DNA of 14,539 nucleotides from positions 1-14,539 of the forward strand of contig CAILMA010000402.1 in assembly GCA_903835145.1 (NCBI GenBank). Reading direction: 5' to 3'. This document shows positions 1 through 6,950 of this stretch, piece after piece. Position numbers and translations under genes: made by a program. The stretch comes from an uncultured Bacteroidota bacterium (lineage in GTDB: Bacteria > Bacteroidota > Bacteroidia > Chitinophagales > Chitinophagaceae). How positions within the stretch are numbered: position 1 is the stretch's first letter; the number at the start of each line of letters is the position of its first letter. Below the pieces are notes generated by a model. That model saw only the letters and a program-made list of their open reading frames with translations, ran no database searches and was not told the DNA's origin.

Positions 1-1698
1 ATCGTTGTGCACATAAAGCACTTCAGCCGGGCCAAGGTTGCCTTTTTGCATGTCTTTATTATAATCAATAAAAACTGGTGCTATTGGCGACACGCTCATG
101 TTATTTACGTCCTTAACAAATGCTGATTGCTTCCCGGAATTGGTCTCTACAGGCGTTATTGGAGGCTTCGCTACCTTTACCACACTCTTGTCTTCGCCCT
201 TGCGCTTGTACACTACCACATAATTTTCACCAAGGTATTTTTTGGCGAAATCAGTGATGTCTTTTTTGGTGAGCTTACTCAGGCGCTCCAGATAGTCCAC
301 GTCTTCAAGCCAATCTTCTTCTGACGTGAAAGCATTCATTAGGGCATAAGCACGGGTGCTGTATTTCTCCTGCTGCTTCATCATCGCTTTTTTCTGGTTG
401 TTGATGATAGATACCACCAGATCGTCGTCAAAGTTTCCGTTCTTCAAGTTATCTATTTCACCCAGCATCAGTTTTTTTACGTCTTCAAGGCTCTGACCCA
501 TGGTTGGGTTACCATGCAGTTCCAGGTAGCCGTAGTCTATAAGCGTTTCAGTGCCTGCCGTTGCGCGCAGCAGCTTTTGTTTCTTCACCAGGTTCAGGTC
601 CATGAGGCCTGCTTTGCCGTTGGTTAAGATCTGCCCTGTAATATCAGCAAGCAATGCGTCTTTCGAATGAACGCCCGGCATCCTGTATCCTATAGCCACG
701 AATTCCGCATCTGGCCCCAGTATTTCTTTTTCAATGGGTGCTTTTATAGCTTCTTCAGGTTTAAATGTATACTTAGGTACTGGTTTCGATTCCAGCTTAC
801 TAAAGTAGTTGTCCACTTTCTTTATCATCACATCGGGGTTAAAGTCACCCGCTATTATTATACCCATGTTGTTAGGCACATAATAGGTTTTGAAGTACTT
901 CTTAATCTCCAGGAGCGATGGGTTTTTGAGGTGCTCCACAGTACCTATGGTTGTTTGTTTACCATAGTTGTGGTTCTTGAAAAGGCAGGCCAGCATCGTT
1001 TCAGAAACTTTTCTGCCATCATTATCCAGCGTTCTGTTTTTTTCTTCGTACACCGCTTCAAGTTCAGTATGGAAAATACGGAATACTGGGTTGTGAAAGC
1101 GCTCGTATTGCACTTTCAGAAACTTATCTACCGAGTTGGCGGGTATATCTTCAGTATATACCGTCTGCTCAAAAGAGGTAAAGGCATTCGTGCCGGTAGC
1201 CCCCATGTTGCTCATGAGTTTATCATACTCATTGGCTATAGCCCACTTTGATGCTGCGCCAGACACCGAGTCTATACGGTGGTATATTTCCTTTCGTTTG
1301 CCTTCATCCTTTGTATGGTTATACTCTTCATAAAGCGCATCTATTTTATCAAGGTAAGGCTTTTCTTTTGCCCAGTCCAGCGAGCCGTAGTTGGTGGTAC
1401 CCTTAAACATCATATGCTCGAGGTAGTGGGCAAGGCCGGTGTGGTCAGCCGGGTCGGTTTTACTTCCTGCCTTTGTGGCTATAAATACATGCATCCTTGG
1501 CTCCTTGTCAGTGGGGCTTAGTATCACAGTCATGCCGTTGGCAAGTGTATAAAATCGCGTTTGCATCGGGTCGTTGGTCACGTACCTGTATTTGTAACCA
1601 CCAGCCGTTGCATCCTTCCATCCATGTTGGGCCAAAACACTTGCTGTGCTTGCTGCAAGTAAACCCAGAGCTAAAAAGCCCGTTTTAAATAGATTCAT
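1..1698 (-). CDS. M16 family zinc metallopeptidase (insulinase/pitrilysin type), 3' end outside window
   Basis: The reading frame is open for 566 codons from an ATG at 1698 to the left edge with no stop. The N-terminus is intact and the C-terminus is missing. Residues 1-23 form a signal peptide (MNLFKTGFLALGLLAAS..., cleavage probably after VLA), so the product is exported. The inverted zinc motif HxxEH is H91-Y-L-E94-H95; E94 would be the general base. The stretch TNAFTSFEQTVY (170-181) aligns with the M16 segment carrying the third zinc ligand, making E177 the likely ligand. ELEAVYEEKNR near residue 210 is also typical of the family. More than 560 residues means a two-repeat M16 protein, usually about 900-1000 residues, with the inactive second half beyond the window. 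Members degrade peptides in the periplasm; the substrate here is unknown. A TATCTTTT box at 1714-1721 (-) could be its -7 element. It reads in the same direction as the MarR gene, 96 bp downstream of that gene. Confidence 0.93.
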   Translation of the reverse strand, partial: MNLFKTGFLALGLLAASTASVLAQHGWKDATAGGYKYRYVTNDPMQTRFYTLANGMTVILSPTDKEPRMHVFIATKAGSKTDPADHTGLAHYLEHMMFKGTTNYGSLDWAKEKPYLDKIDALYEEYNHTKDEGKRKEIYHRIDSVSGAASKWAIANEYDKLMSNMGATGTNAFTSFEQTVYTEDIPANSVDKFLKVQYERFHNPVFRIFHTELEAVYEEKNRTLDNDGRKVSETMLACLFKNHNYGKQTTIGTVEHLKNPSLLEIKKYFKTYYVPNNMGIIIAGDFNPDVMIKKVDNYFSKLESKPVPKYTFKPEEAIKAPIEKEILGPDAEFVAIGYRMPGVHSKDALLADITGQILTNGKAGLMDLNLVKKQKLLRATAGTETLIDYGYLELHGNPTMGQSLEDVKKLMLGEIDNLKNGNFDDDLVVSIINNQKKAMMKQQEKYSTRAYALMNAFTSEEDWLEDVDYLERLSKLTKKDITDFAKKYLGENYVVVYKRKGEDKSVVKVAKPPITPVETNSGKQSAFVKDVNNMSVSPIAPVFIDYNKDMQKGNLGPAEVLYVHND

Positions 1699-1794
1699 TA
1701 AAAAAGAGGTTTTAAAAGATAGGAACAAAACTAATAAATAGTTTGAGATGCACCTGTGAATCTGCACGGGCATTTTTGTGATGCGCTGGTTTTG

Positions 1795-2226
1795 TTACAA
1801 TCGTCCGGTCATTTCTTGCACCAATTCGGTCAGGGCATCTGTTTTTTTAGTTTTTGAATCCGGTAGCACTTCTGCTGTCAGGTATTCAGCTGTTTTCAGC
1901 GCCTCTTTAAAATGTCTTCTGCCTGCGGTTGTGAGTACCACGTAGCTTATACGGGCATCGTGCTCGTTGCTTTCGCGCCCAATGAGCCCTGTTTTTTCCA
2001 AAGGAAGCAGCATTCTGGTAATGCCAGATGCTGTTAATCCGGCCTTATCAGCAAGGTCTATCCGCCGCATTTTGTTATCAGGCGCCTGCATAAGGTAATT
2101 CAGAATTACAAAGTCATTAAAGCCAAGTCCGTGTACCGACAGCTGACCATCGAATTTCCGGTTGAGCATTGCCTGCGCCTTGGTAAGACTCAGAATTAAT
2201 TTCAGTGAGGAGCTAATTTTTTCCAT
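1795..2226 (-). CDS. MarR family winged-helix transcriptional regulator
   Basis: This 143-residue protein is the usual MarR length. The central part reads as a winged helix: RIDLADKAGLTASGITRML (about 55-73) is the helix-turn-helix, followed by LEKTGLIGRESNEHDARISYVVLT, the wing with the typical D-x-R-x-x-x-V/T-LT signature (D90 and R92 by eye). N- and C-terminal helices would form the dimer interface. MarR proteins bind short palindromes and are released by small phenolic or oxidised ligands; the ligand here cannot be told. No cysteine is visible, which argues against a thiol-based OhrR-type sensor. It lies downstream of an aldo/keto reductase on the same strand, but a strong terminator separates them and it has a near-perfect promoter of its own with a palindrome at the predicted start site. 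This suggests autoregulation. Control of the reductase is possible but not shown. Confidence 0.93.
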   Translation of the reverse strand: MEKISSSLKLILSLTKAQAMLNRKFDGQLSVHGLGFNDFVILNYLMQAPDNKMRRIDLADKAGLTASGITRMLLPLEKTGLIGRESNEHDARISYVVLTTAGRRHFKEALKTAEYLTAEVLPDSKTKKTDALTELVQEMTGRL

Positions 2227-2241
2227 TTTTATATTTGCGTT

Positions 2242-2261
2242 ATTGTTGAGTAATCAAGTAT
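2242..2261. promoter_or_regulatory. Candidate MarR operator (imperfect palindrome)
   Basis: The core TTGAGTAATCAA (2246-2257) is TTGA-N4-TCAA, and the flanking AT pairs extend it to a 20-bp imperfect palindrome. It begins about five bases downstream of the -7 box of the MarR gene, covering the predicted start site and early leader. MarR-family operators are typically TTG...CAA palindromes of this size. Autorepression is inferred from position and symmetry only. Confidence 0.45.
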
Positions 2262-2265
2262 TTAG

Positions 2266-2296
2266 CAAAAATATAAAATTCCAATTACCCACCAAA
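2266..2296 (-). promoter_or_regulatory. Bacteroidota-type promoter of the MarR gene
   Basis: On the minus strand TTTG (2296-2293) is followed after exactly 19 bases by TATTTTTG (2273-2266), a full match to the -33 TTTG / -7 TAnnTTTG consensus of Bacteroidota sigma-ABfr. The start codon is about 40 bases downstream of the -7 box. Confidence 0.7.
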
Positions 2297-2327
2297 AATT
2301 TCTTTTCGGTCTTCACATTACGCGCAT

Positions 2328-2354
2328 AAAAAAAAGGCCCCTTAATCGGGGCCT
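2328..2354 (-). terminator. Rho-independent terminator of the aldo/keto reductase gene
   Basis: A 7-bp G+C-rich stem (AGGCCCC / GGGGCCT) with a 6-base loop is followed on the minus strand by a run of eight U. It begins 14 bases after the reductase stop codon and would separate the reductase from the MarR gene transcriptionally. Confidence 0.9.
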
Positions 2355-2368
2355 AAAGCTCATTGTTC

Positions 2369-3427
2369 TTATTTGTTTTGCACAGCTACAATGGGCTGTG
2401 GTGCTGTGTTCAGCATCCTGTCACCACTTTGGCGTTCCACCATCCAGCCCGGGTATTCTTTTCTCAATGCGCTGATGTCATCGAGGTTTTTCATTTCATT
2501 TTCAGTGAGGTGAATTTTTGTTGAGTTGATATTATCCACCAGCTGATTTACATTTTTGGCACCTAATATTGTGCTGGTTACGCCTGCTTTTTGCCTTACC
2601 CATGCCAGTGCAACTTGCGCAACAGTAGCACTGTGAATATCGGCGATAAGCTCAAGTGCTTCAATAATATCATAGGCCTTTTCCTTATCAACTGGCGGGA
2701 AGTCAAAATTGTCTCTGCGGCTGTCTCCTGCCTTTTCATTTTTACGGGTATACTTGCCGCTCATAAAGCCGCCTGCAAGCGGGCTCCATGGCATTACTGC
2801 CAGTTTCTGGTCCAGCGCAAGGGGTATGATTTCCCGCTCAATATCCCGGCCAGCAAGACTATAGAAATATTGCATCCCTTCAAACTGGTGCCATCCGTTT
2901 TTTGCTGCTATCCCTATGGCCTGCATGACCATCCACGCTGGCCAGTTACAAACCGATACATAGCGCACCTTACCAGTATTTACAATATCATTGAGTGAAC
3001 GAACTATTGCTTCCACGGGTGTAAATGGGTCTACGCCATGCACATAAAGTATATCTATGTGGTCCATACCAAGCCGTTTGAGGCTGGCATCAACACTGCT
3101 GAAAATGTGTGCCCTGCTTAGCCCTACATTGTTTTGTCCCTCACCCATTCTGCCCCTTACTTTGGTTGCTATCACCAGCTCATTGCGGTCTATACCTATT
3201 GTTTTTACAGCCTCGCCCAGCAGCGTCTCGGACTGGCCGTAGGAATAAACATTTGCCGTATCAAAGAAATTGATGCCGGCGTCTATTGATGTTTTCACAA
3301 GACTTGTAGCCGCATCCTGATCCAGCGCGCCTATCGCTTTCCAATAGCCCTCACCTCCAAATGTCATTGTGCCAAAACACAGCTCTGATACTACCAGCCC
3401 TGTGTGTCCAAAATAGTTATATTTCAT
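2369..3427 (-). CDS. Aldo/keto reductase
   Basis: This 352-residue protein has a complete AKR (beta/alpha)8 barrel. The catalytic tetrad is visible: D56 and Y61 in FFDTANVYSYG, K89 in VIATKV, and H130 in LYVHGVD. The C-terminal segment LGAKNVNQLVDNI (about residue 288 onward) matches the part of the barrel that binds the NADP(H) adenosine phosphate. Members reduce aldehydes and ketones with NADPH in the cytosol. The overall pattern (YNYFGHTGLVVSELCFGTMTFGG start, long barrel) resembles the YajO/Tas/AKR11-12-like group, but the substrate cannot be read from sequence. It has its own promoter (3448-3478) and terminator (2328-2354), so it is a one-gene unit. The divergent neighbour is the E1 dehydrogenase gene, 201 bp away. 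Confidence 0.95.
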   Translation of the reverse strand: MKYNYFGHTGLVVSELCFGTMTFGGEGYWKAIGALDQDAATSLVKTSIDAGINFFDTANVYSYGQSETLLGEAVKTIGIDRNELVIATKVRGRMGEGQNNVGLSRAHIFSSVDASLKRLGMDHIDILYVHGVDPFTPVEAIVRSLNDIVNTGKVRYVSVCNWPAWMVMQAIGIAAKNGWHQFEGMQYFYSLAGRDIEREIIPLALDQKLAVMPWSPLAGGFMSGKYTRKNEKAGDSRRDNFDFPPVDKEKAYDIIEALELIADIHSATVAQVALAWVRQKAGVTSTILGAKNVNQLVDNINSTKIHLTENEMKNLDDISALRKEYPGWMVERQSGDRMLNTAPQPIVAVQNK

Positions 3428-3447
3428 AGGTTGTGCTTTTTATGAGG

Positions 3448-3478
3448 TAAAGTTATGGTACCGGATATTCGTAACAAC
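3448..3478 (-). promoter_or_regulatory. Probable promoter of the aldo/keto reductase gene
   Basis: On the minus strand GTTG (3478-3475) is followed after 19 bases by TAACTTTA (3455-3448). This matches TTTG-N19-TAnnTTTG with one mismatch in each box. The -7 box is about 20 bases from the start codon. Confidence 0.5.
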
Positions 3479-3542
3479 ACCAAACCCAAAAATTAATCAT
3501 CAATAAAAACAGCTCTAATATTAGTATAAATATATGTAATGT

Positions 3543-3562
3543 TTGTGTTGCTTCACACAACA
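3543..3562. promoter_or_regulatory. Inverted repeats in the divergent intergenic region
   Basis: Two interleaved dyads lie between the divergent reductase and E1 genes: TTGTG (3543-3547) with CACAA (3556-3560), and TGTTG (3546-3550) with CAACA (3558-3562). A shared regulator site is possible. No matching regulator is identified, and short dyads occur by chance. Confidence 0.25.
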
Positions 3563-3628
3563 GCGATCACTTTTCGGTCATGGTAGCCGACAAACTAATT
3601 ATAAAAGCTATTTTTACGCAAAAAAACT

Positions 3629-5608
3629 ATGCAATTCGATAAGACCGGTTTTTCCGACAGCCAACTTATCAGTATTTATACCGAGCTGCTCCGCCCGCGG
3701 ATGATTGAGGAAAAGATGTTGTTGTTGCTCAGGCAGGGCAAAGTGAGTAAATGGTTCAGTGGAATAGGGCAGGAAGCGATAGCTGTTGGGGCTACGCTTG
3801 CGCTCGATGCTGATGAATACGTGATGCCACTGCACCGAAATCTCGGGGTTTTTACGGTACGGAAGATGCCTTTTGGAAAGCTCTTCAAGCAATGGCAGGG
3901 CAAGAAAGACGGGTTTAGCAAGGGCCGCGAGCGGTCTTTTCACTTTGGTGCCAACGAGTACCACATCTGTGGTATGATATCGCACCTTGGACCCCAATTG
4001 GCGATTGCTGACGGCGTTGCGCTCGCTCACAAGCTGCGTAAAGAAGAGAAGGTAGCACTCGCTTTCAGTGGCGACGGTGGTACCAGCGAGGGTGACTTTC
4101 ACGAAGCACTTAACGTGGCTGCCGTGTGGGGACTACCGGTTATTTTTGTTATCGAAAACAATGGTTATGGTCTAAGTACCCCATCGAGCGAGCAATTCAT
4201 CTGTAAGCAGATAGCCGATAAGGCAATTGGTTATGGCATGAAGGGCATTACCATAGACGGCAACAATATACTTGAAGTTTACAGGAGCATAGAAGAAGCC
4301 CGCAAGTACTGCATTGAGGAGCAAAAGCCAATATTGGTGGAGTGTATGACCTTTAGGATGAGGGGCCACGAAGAAGCCAGCGGTGTTAAGTACGTACCAA
4401 AGGAGTTATTTGAACTCTGGGGTAAGAAAGACCCGGTCGCCAACTACGAAGCATTCCTTAGAAACGAAGGTCTGCTCAACGATGCGAAAATTGAAGAAAT
4501 ACGCGCAGGCATACAGCATGAAATAGAAGACGGCGTTGCCGAAGGCTTTGCAGCTCCAGCAGTTACTCCAGATACACAGGAGGAAGTAGCTGATGTGTAT
4601 GCGGTAAATCACAACTCCCCTTCGCCGGTAAATAACCAAAACACGACAGAGAAGAAATTTATACAAGCTATAAGTGAAGGTATAAAGTTAAGCATGGAAC
4701 GCTGGCCTAATCTTGTGCTCATGGGGCAGGATATAGCCGGCTATGGTGGTGCTTTTAAGGTAACTGAGGGTCTCCTGCAGACCTTTGGTGCTGAAAGGGT
4801 GAGGAATACGCCTTTGTGCGAAAGTGCAATAGTGGGTACCGCGCTCGGCCTCTCCATGAAGGGCTTCAAGGCCATGATGGAAATGCAGTTTGCCGATTTC
4901 GTTACGGTGGGCTTTAACCAGATTATCAATAACCTTGCTAAAATTCATTACCGCTGGGGCCAGAATGCCGATGTGGTGATACGCATGCCCACTGGTGCCG
5001 GCGTAGGCGCGGGCCCTTTTCACTCTCAAAGCAATGAAGCCTGGTTTACGCATACCCCCGGTCTCAAGGTTGTTTACCCCTCAACTCCGGAAGATGCTAA
5101 AGGCTTGCTCATCGCTGCTTTCGAAGACCCTAATCCGGTTATGTTCTTTGAACATAAAGGCCTGTACCGAAGCATAACCAGTGCGGTGCCTGATGGCTAT
5201 TATACCATAGAGATAGGTAAGGCGCGACAAGTGCAAGAGGGTACTGAAATCAGCATTATAACCTACGGTATGGGTGTGCACTGGGCTACCGACTATGCCG
5301 CAAAACATTCGGAAGTTTCTTTTGACATTCTTGATTTGCGCACGCTGTTGCCGCTGGACTATGAAGCGATAAGGGGTGCTGTGCAGCGCACAGGTAAGGT
5401 TTTACTCCTGCATGAAGACACGCTTACCGGTGGACTTGGTGGTGAAATTGCTGCATGGATTGCTGAAAACTGCTTTGAACACCTCGATGCTCCGGTTATC
5501 CGCTGTGCAAGCCTCGATACTCCAGTGCCATTTGCAATAGAGTTGGAGCAGAATTTCCTTGCATCAAAAAGACTCGGCGACGCGGTAGATAAGTTGCTGT
5601 CGTTTTAG
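3629..5608 (+). CDS. Fused alpha/beta E1 component of a 2-oxo-acid dehydrogenase (branched-chain type)
   Basis: One 659-residue chain contains both E1 subunits. Residues 1-310 are the alpha part: the thiamine diphosphate/Mg motif runs from G148-D149-G150 to N177-N178, and the later loop reads RGHEEAS where many E1-alpha proteins have GHS, so the usual phosphorylatable serine position is glutamate. A polar linker (about 311-342) leads to the beta part (343-659), with LMGQDIAGYGG, the LCESAIVGTALG segment (E398) and the FHSQSNEAW catalytic histidine (H465). The enzyme decarboxylates 2-oxo acids and passes the acyl group to lipoyl-E2. The beta part and fused form are most like 2-oxoisovalerate dehydrogenases of Bacteroidota, but 2-oxo-acid specificity is inferred. 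No E2 or E3 gene is adjacent. A TATTTTTA box (3609-3616) may be its -7 element. It ends before a strong terminator. Confidence 0.95.
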   Translation: MQFDKTGFSDSQLISIYTELLRPRMIEEKMLLLLRQGKVSKWFSGIGQEAIAVGATLALDADEYVMPLHRNLGVFTVRKMPFGKLFKQWQGKKDGFSKGRERSFHFGANEYHICGMISHLGPQLAIADGVALAHKLRKEEKVALAFSGDGGTSEGDFHEALNVAAVWGLPVIFVIENNGYGLSTPSSEQFICKQIADKAIGYGMKGITIDGNNILEVYRSIEEARKYCIEEQKPILVECMTFRMRGHEEASGVKYVPKELFELWGKKDPVANYEAFLRNEGLLNDAKIEEIRAGIQHEIEDGVAEGFAAPAVTPDTQEEVADVYAVNHNSPSPVNNQNTTEKKFIQAISEGIKLSMERWPNLVLMGQDIAGYGGAFKVTEGLLQTFGAERVRNTPLCESAIVGTALGLSMKGFKAMMEMQFADFVTVGFNQIINNLAKIHYRWGQNADVVIRMPTGAGVGAGPFHSQSNEAWFTHTPGLKVVYPSTPEDAKGLLIAAFEDPNPVMFFEHKGLYRSITSAVPDGYYTIEIGKARQVQEGTEISIITYGMGVHWATDYAAKHSEVSFDILDLRTLLPLDYEAIRGAVQRTGKVLLLHEDTLTGGLGGEIAAWIAENCFEHLDAPVIRCASLDTPVPFAIELEQNFLASKRLGDAVDKLLSF

Positions 5609-5691
5609 GTTTTATGTCAGGCCTAAATATCGTGTTTTACCCACAAGCGTTTTGCTTACCGCAGTGCTTTTACCCTTATTTATGTTTGTAG

Positions 5692-5739
5692 TCCTATGAA
5701 AATCCTCCCCTAAACTGGCAGATTTTCATAGGATTTTTT
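5692..5739 (+). terminator. Rho-independent terminator after the E1 gene
   Basis: A perfect 13-bp stem (TCCTATGAAAATC / GATTTTCATAGGA) with a 16-base loop is followed by six T. It begins 84 bases after the E1 stop codon and precedes the promoter of the lipoprotein gene. The stem is A+T-rich and the loop unusually long for a terminator. Confidence 0.8.
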
Positions 5740-5790
5740 AATTCAAGGGCTCTGAGGCCCGGCATTTCATATTACAGTTACGTTATAGTT

Positions 5791-5821
5791 TTTGGCTATT
5801 TTGAATTTTGCATTATCTTAG
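5791..5821 (+). promoter_or_regulatory. Probable promoter of the first lipoprotein gene
   Basis: TTTG (5791-5794) is followed after 19 bases by TATCTTAG (5814-5821). This is the Bacteroidota consensus with one mismatch in the -7 box. The ATG at 5836 is 15 bases further, giving a very short leader. Confidence 0.6.
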
Positions 5822-5835
5822 CGCAAATATCAGGT

Positions 5836-6297
5836 ATGAAAAAAGGCGTTTTATATATTGTTTTGCTCATTAGCAGTGTTGGATTGTTCTCTGGTTGTAT
5901 TAAAAATGGTACCGATCGCACAATAACTCCTTCTATGGTAGCAACCGTGGGTACCACCACTTTCAATGCCATTTCTGTGCAGCCTGCAACTGTAAAACCA
6001 CAGCTTAACGACTCCGCTACAACCCTTATCATTACTGGCTATGACAATACTACAGGCGATAAACTTGCTTTAAGCATTACCAGTTTCAAGGGTAAGGAAG
6101 GTACATTCTCTATAGTACAGGGTCAGGCATTCGGCACTTATATGCATGGTGGCGTTACTGAGCTGGCTACGGGCGGCATTGTATCAGTAAAAGATGTTTT
6201 GTCCAGCACTATCGATGGTTATTTTAACTTCACTACTGCGTCCGGTATCAACATTACCAATGGTACTTTCACAGTTGGTAATCCGTGGAATTACTAA
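5836..6297 (+). CDS. Small hypothetical lipoprotein
   Basis: This 153-residue protein has a lipoprotein signal peptide: MKKG start, hydrophobic stretch 5-19, lipobox FSG-C21. The mature part has no cysteine and alternates hydrophobic and small polar residues (TTTFNAISVQP, ATTLIITGYDN, KLALSITSF), as expected for an all-beta sandwich or barrel. The C-terminal block DGYFNFTTASGINITNGTFTVGNP resembles the end of the next gene's product (GTFNFQ...ISVTQGVFNVAKP), so the two are probably distant paralogues. The pattern is reminiscent of the small DUF6252-like lipoproteins of Bacteroidota, recalled rather than searched. Function is unknown. The product would sit in the outer membrane or facing the periplasm. 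It has its own promoter just upstream. Confidence 0.85.
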   Translation: MKKGVLYIVLLISSVGLFSGCIKNGTDRTITPSMVATVGTTTFNAISVQPATVKPQLNDSATTLIITGYDNTTGDKLALSITSFKGKEGTFSIVQGQAFGTYMHGGVTELATGGIVSVKDVLSSTIDGYFNFTTASGINITNGTFTVGNPWNY

Positions 6298-6426
6298 TTC
6301 TGATATAGCTCCTTATTGTTTTATTTTGCTACGGTCAAGGTTGCTTAGGTGCAATTTTGAAATTTGATGCAGCCCTTTTTACAATATATTCCGCCGTTTG
6401 CCGTTAGCTTTAAGCATACAAGGCAT

Positions 6427-6903
6427 ATGAAATACATTTTTGCTATTATTTTATTGTTCACGCTCACGCAGGTAGCCTGTAAAAAGAAATCTGATCCGTT
6501 GGATTCTCCCAGTGTACAGCAGAATAACCGCCTTGATACACTTGTGTCCATGAGTGCTCTTATCAATGGTCAGGCCTGGCAAACCGACTCTGTTTTTGGT
6601 TACACTGTTTTTTATCCTTCTGATTCCGCCAAGACCAACCTCTACATCACCGCAACGAATAAAGTAAAAGACACACCAACTTCCATGGCGTTCTTTATTA
6701 CTAATTACATAGGTGCACGCACCTATATAATTGATCCCTCGCTCGTTACGGTAACTTACTACGTGGGCAGCCAGCGCCATTTCGCCACATCTGGCCAAAT
6801 AACGGTAACCTCGGATAGCAACTATGCGATTATCGGTACCTTCAATTTTCAGGCTGATACGATCAGTGTAACGCAGGGTGTTTTTAATGTAGCGAAGCCC
6901 TGA
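6427..6903 (+). CDS. Small hypothetical lipoprotein, DUF6252-like
   Basis: I take the ATG at 6427, giving 158 residues. An in-frame ATG at 6364 would add 21 residues in front of the signal peptide. The later start places a clean export signal at the N-terminus (MKYIFAIILLFTLTQVA-C19-KKK). A TAGCTTTA -7-like box (6405-6412) falls inside the longer version. The lipobox is weak (Q at -3), but CKKK after a hydrophobic stretch is common in this phylum. The mature part contains SALINGQAWQTDSV near the start and ends with a beta-rich GTFNFQ...VTQGVFNV block, the layout I associate with DUF6252-like proteins. It shares its C-terminal pattern with the preceding lipoprotein, 129 bp upstream. It is convergent with the thioredoxin-like cluster, 47 bp away, with no obvious terminator between. 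Function is unknown. Confidence 0.82.
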   Translation: MKYIFAIILLFTLTQVACKKKSDPLDSPSVQQNNRLDTLVSMSALINGQAWQTDSVFGYTVFYPSDSAKTNLYITATNKVKDTPTSMAFFITNYIGARTYIIDPSLVTVTYYVGSQRHFATSGQITVTSDSNYAIIGTFNFQADTISVTQGVFNVAKP

Positions 6904-6950
6904 CAGGCTCACCAACAGCTACATGGTCCCTGTTCGGTTTTCTTCTAAGT

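Noticed and set aside
667..1251. 194-codon plus-strand frame opposite the M16 gene
   Set aside because: The minus frame is open for all 566 codons with a signal peptide and zinc motif. The plus-strand translation is low-complexity aromatic sequence typical of antisense frames.
1741..1790. Hairpin downstream of the MarR gene
   Set aside because: TGCA...TGCA and ATGC...GCAT pairings are only four bases long and do not make a credible terminator.
3614..4102. 162-codon minus-strand frame over the start of the E1 gene
   Set aside because: It is antisense to the thiamine-binding alpha half of E1, has no recognisable features, and would extend across the E1 start and promoter.
6364..6426. Upstream ATG adding 21 residues to the second lipoprotein
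   Set aside because: The extension would bury the lipoprotein signal peptide, and it contains a -7-like box.
6904..6950. Terminator between the converging lipoprotein and thioredoxin-like genes
   Set aside because: I looked for a stem with a U-run on either strand and found only short, weak pairings.
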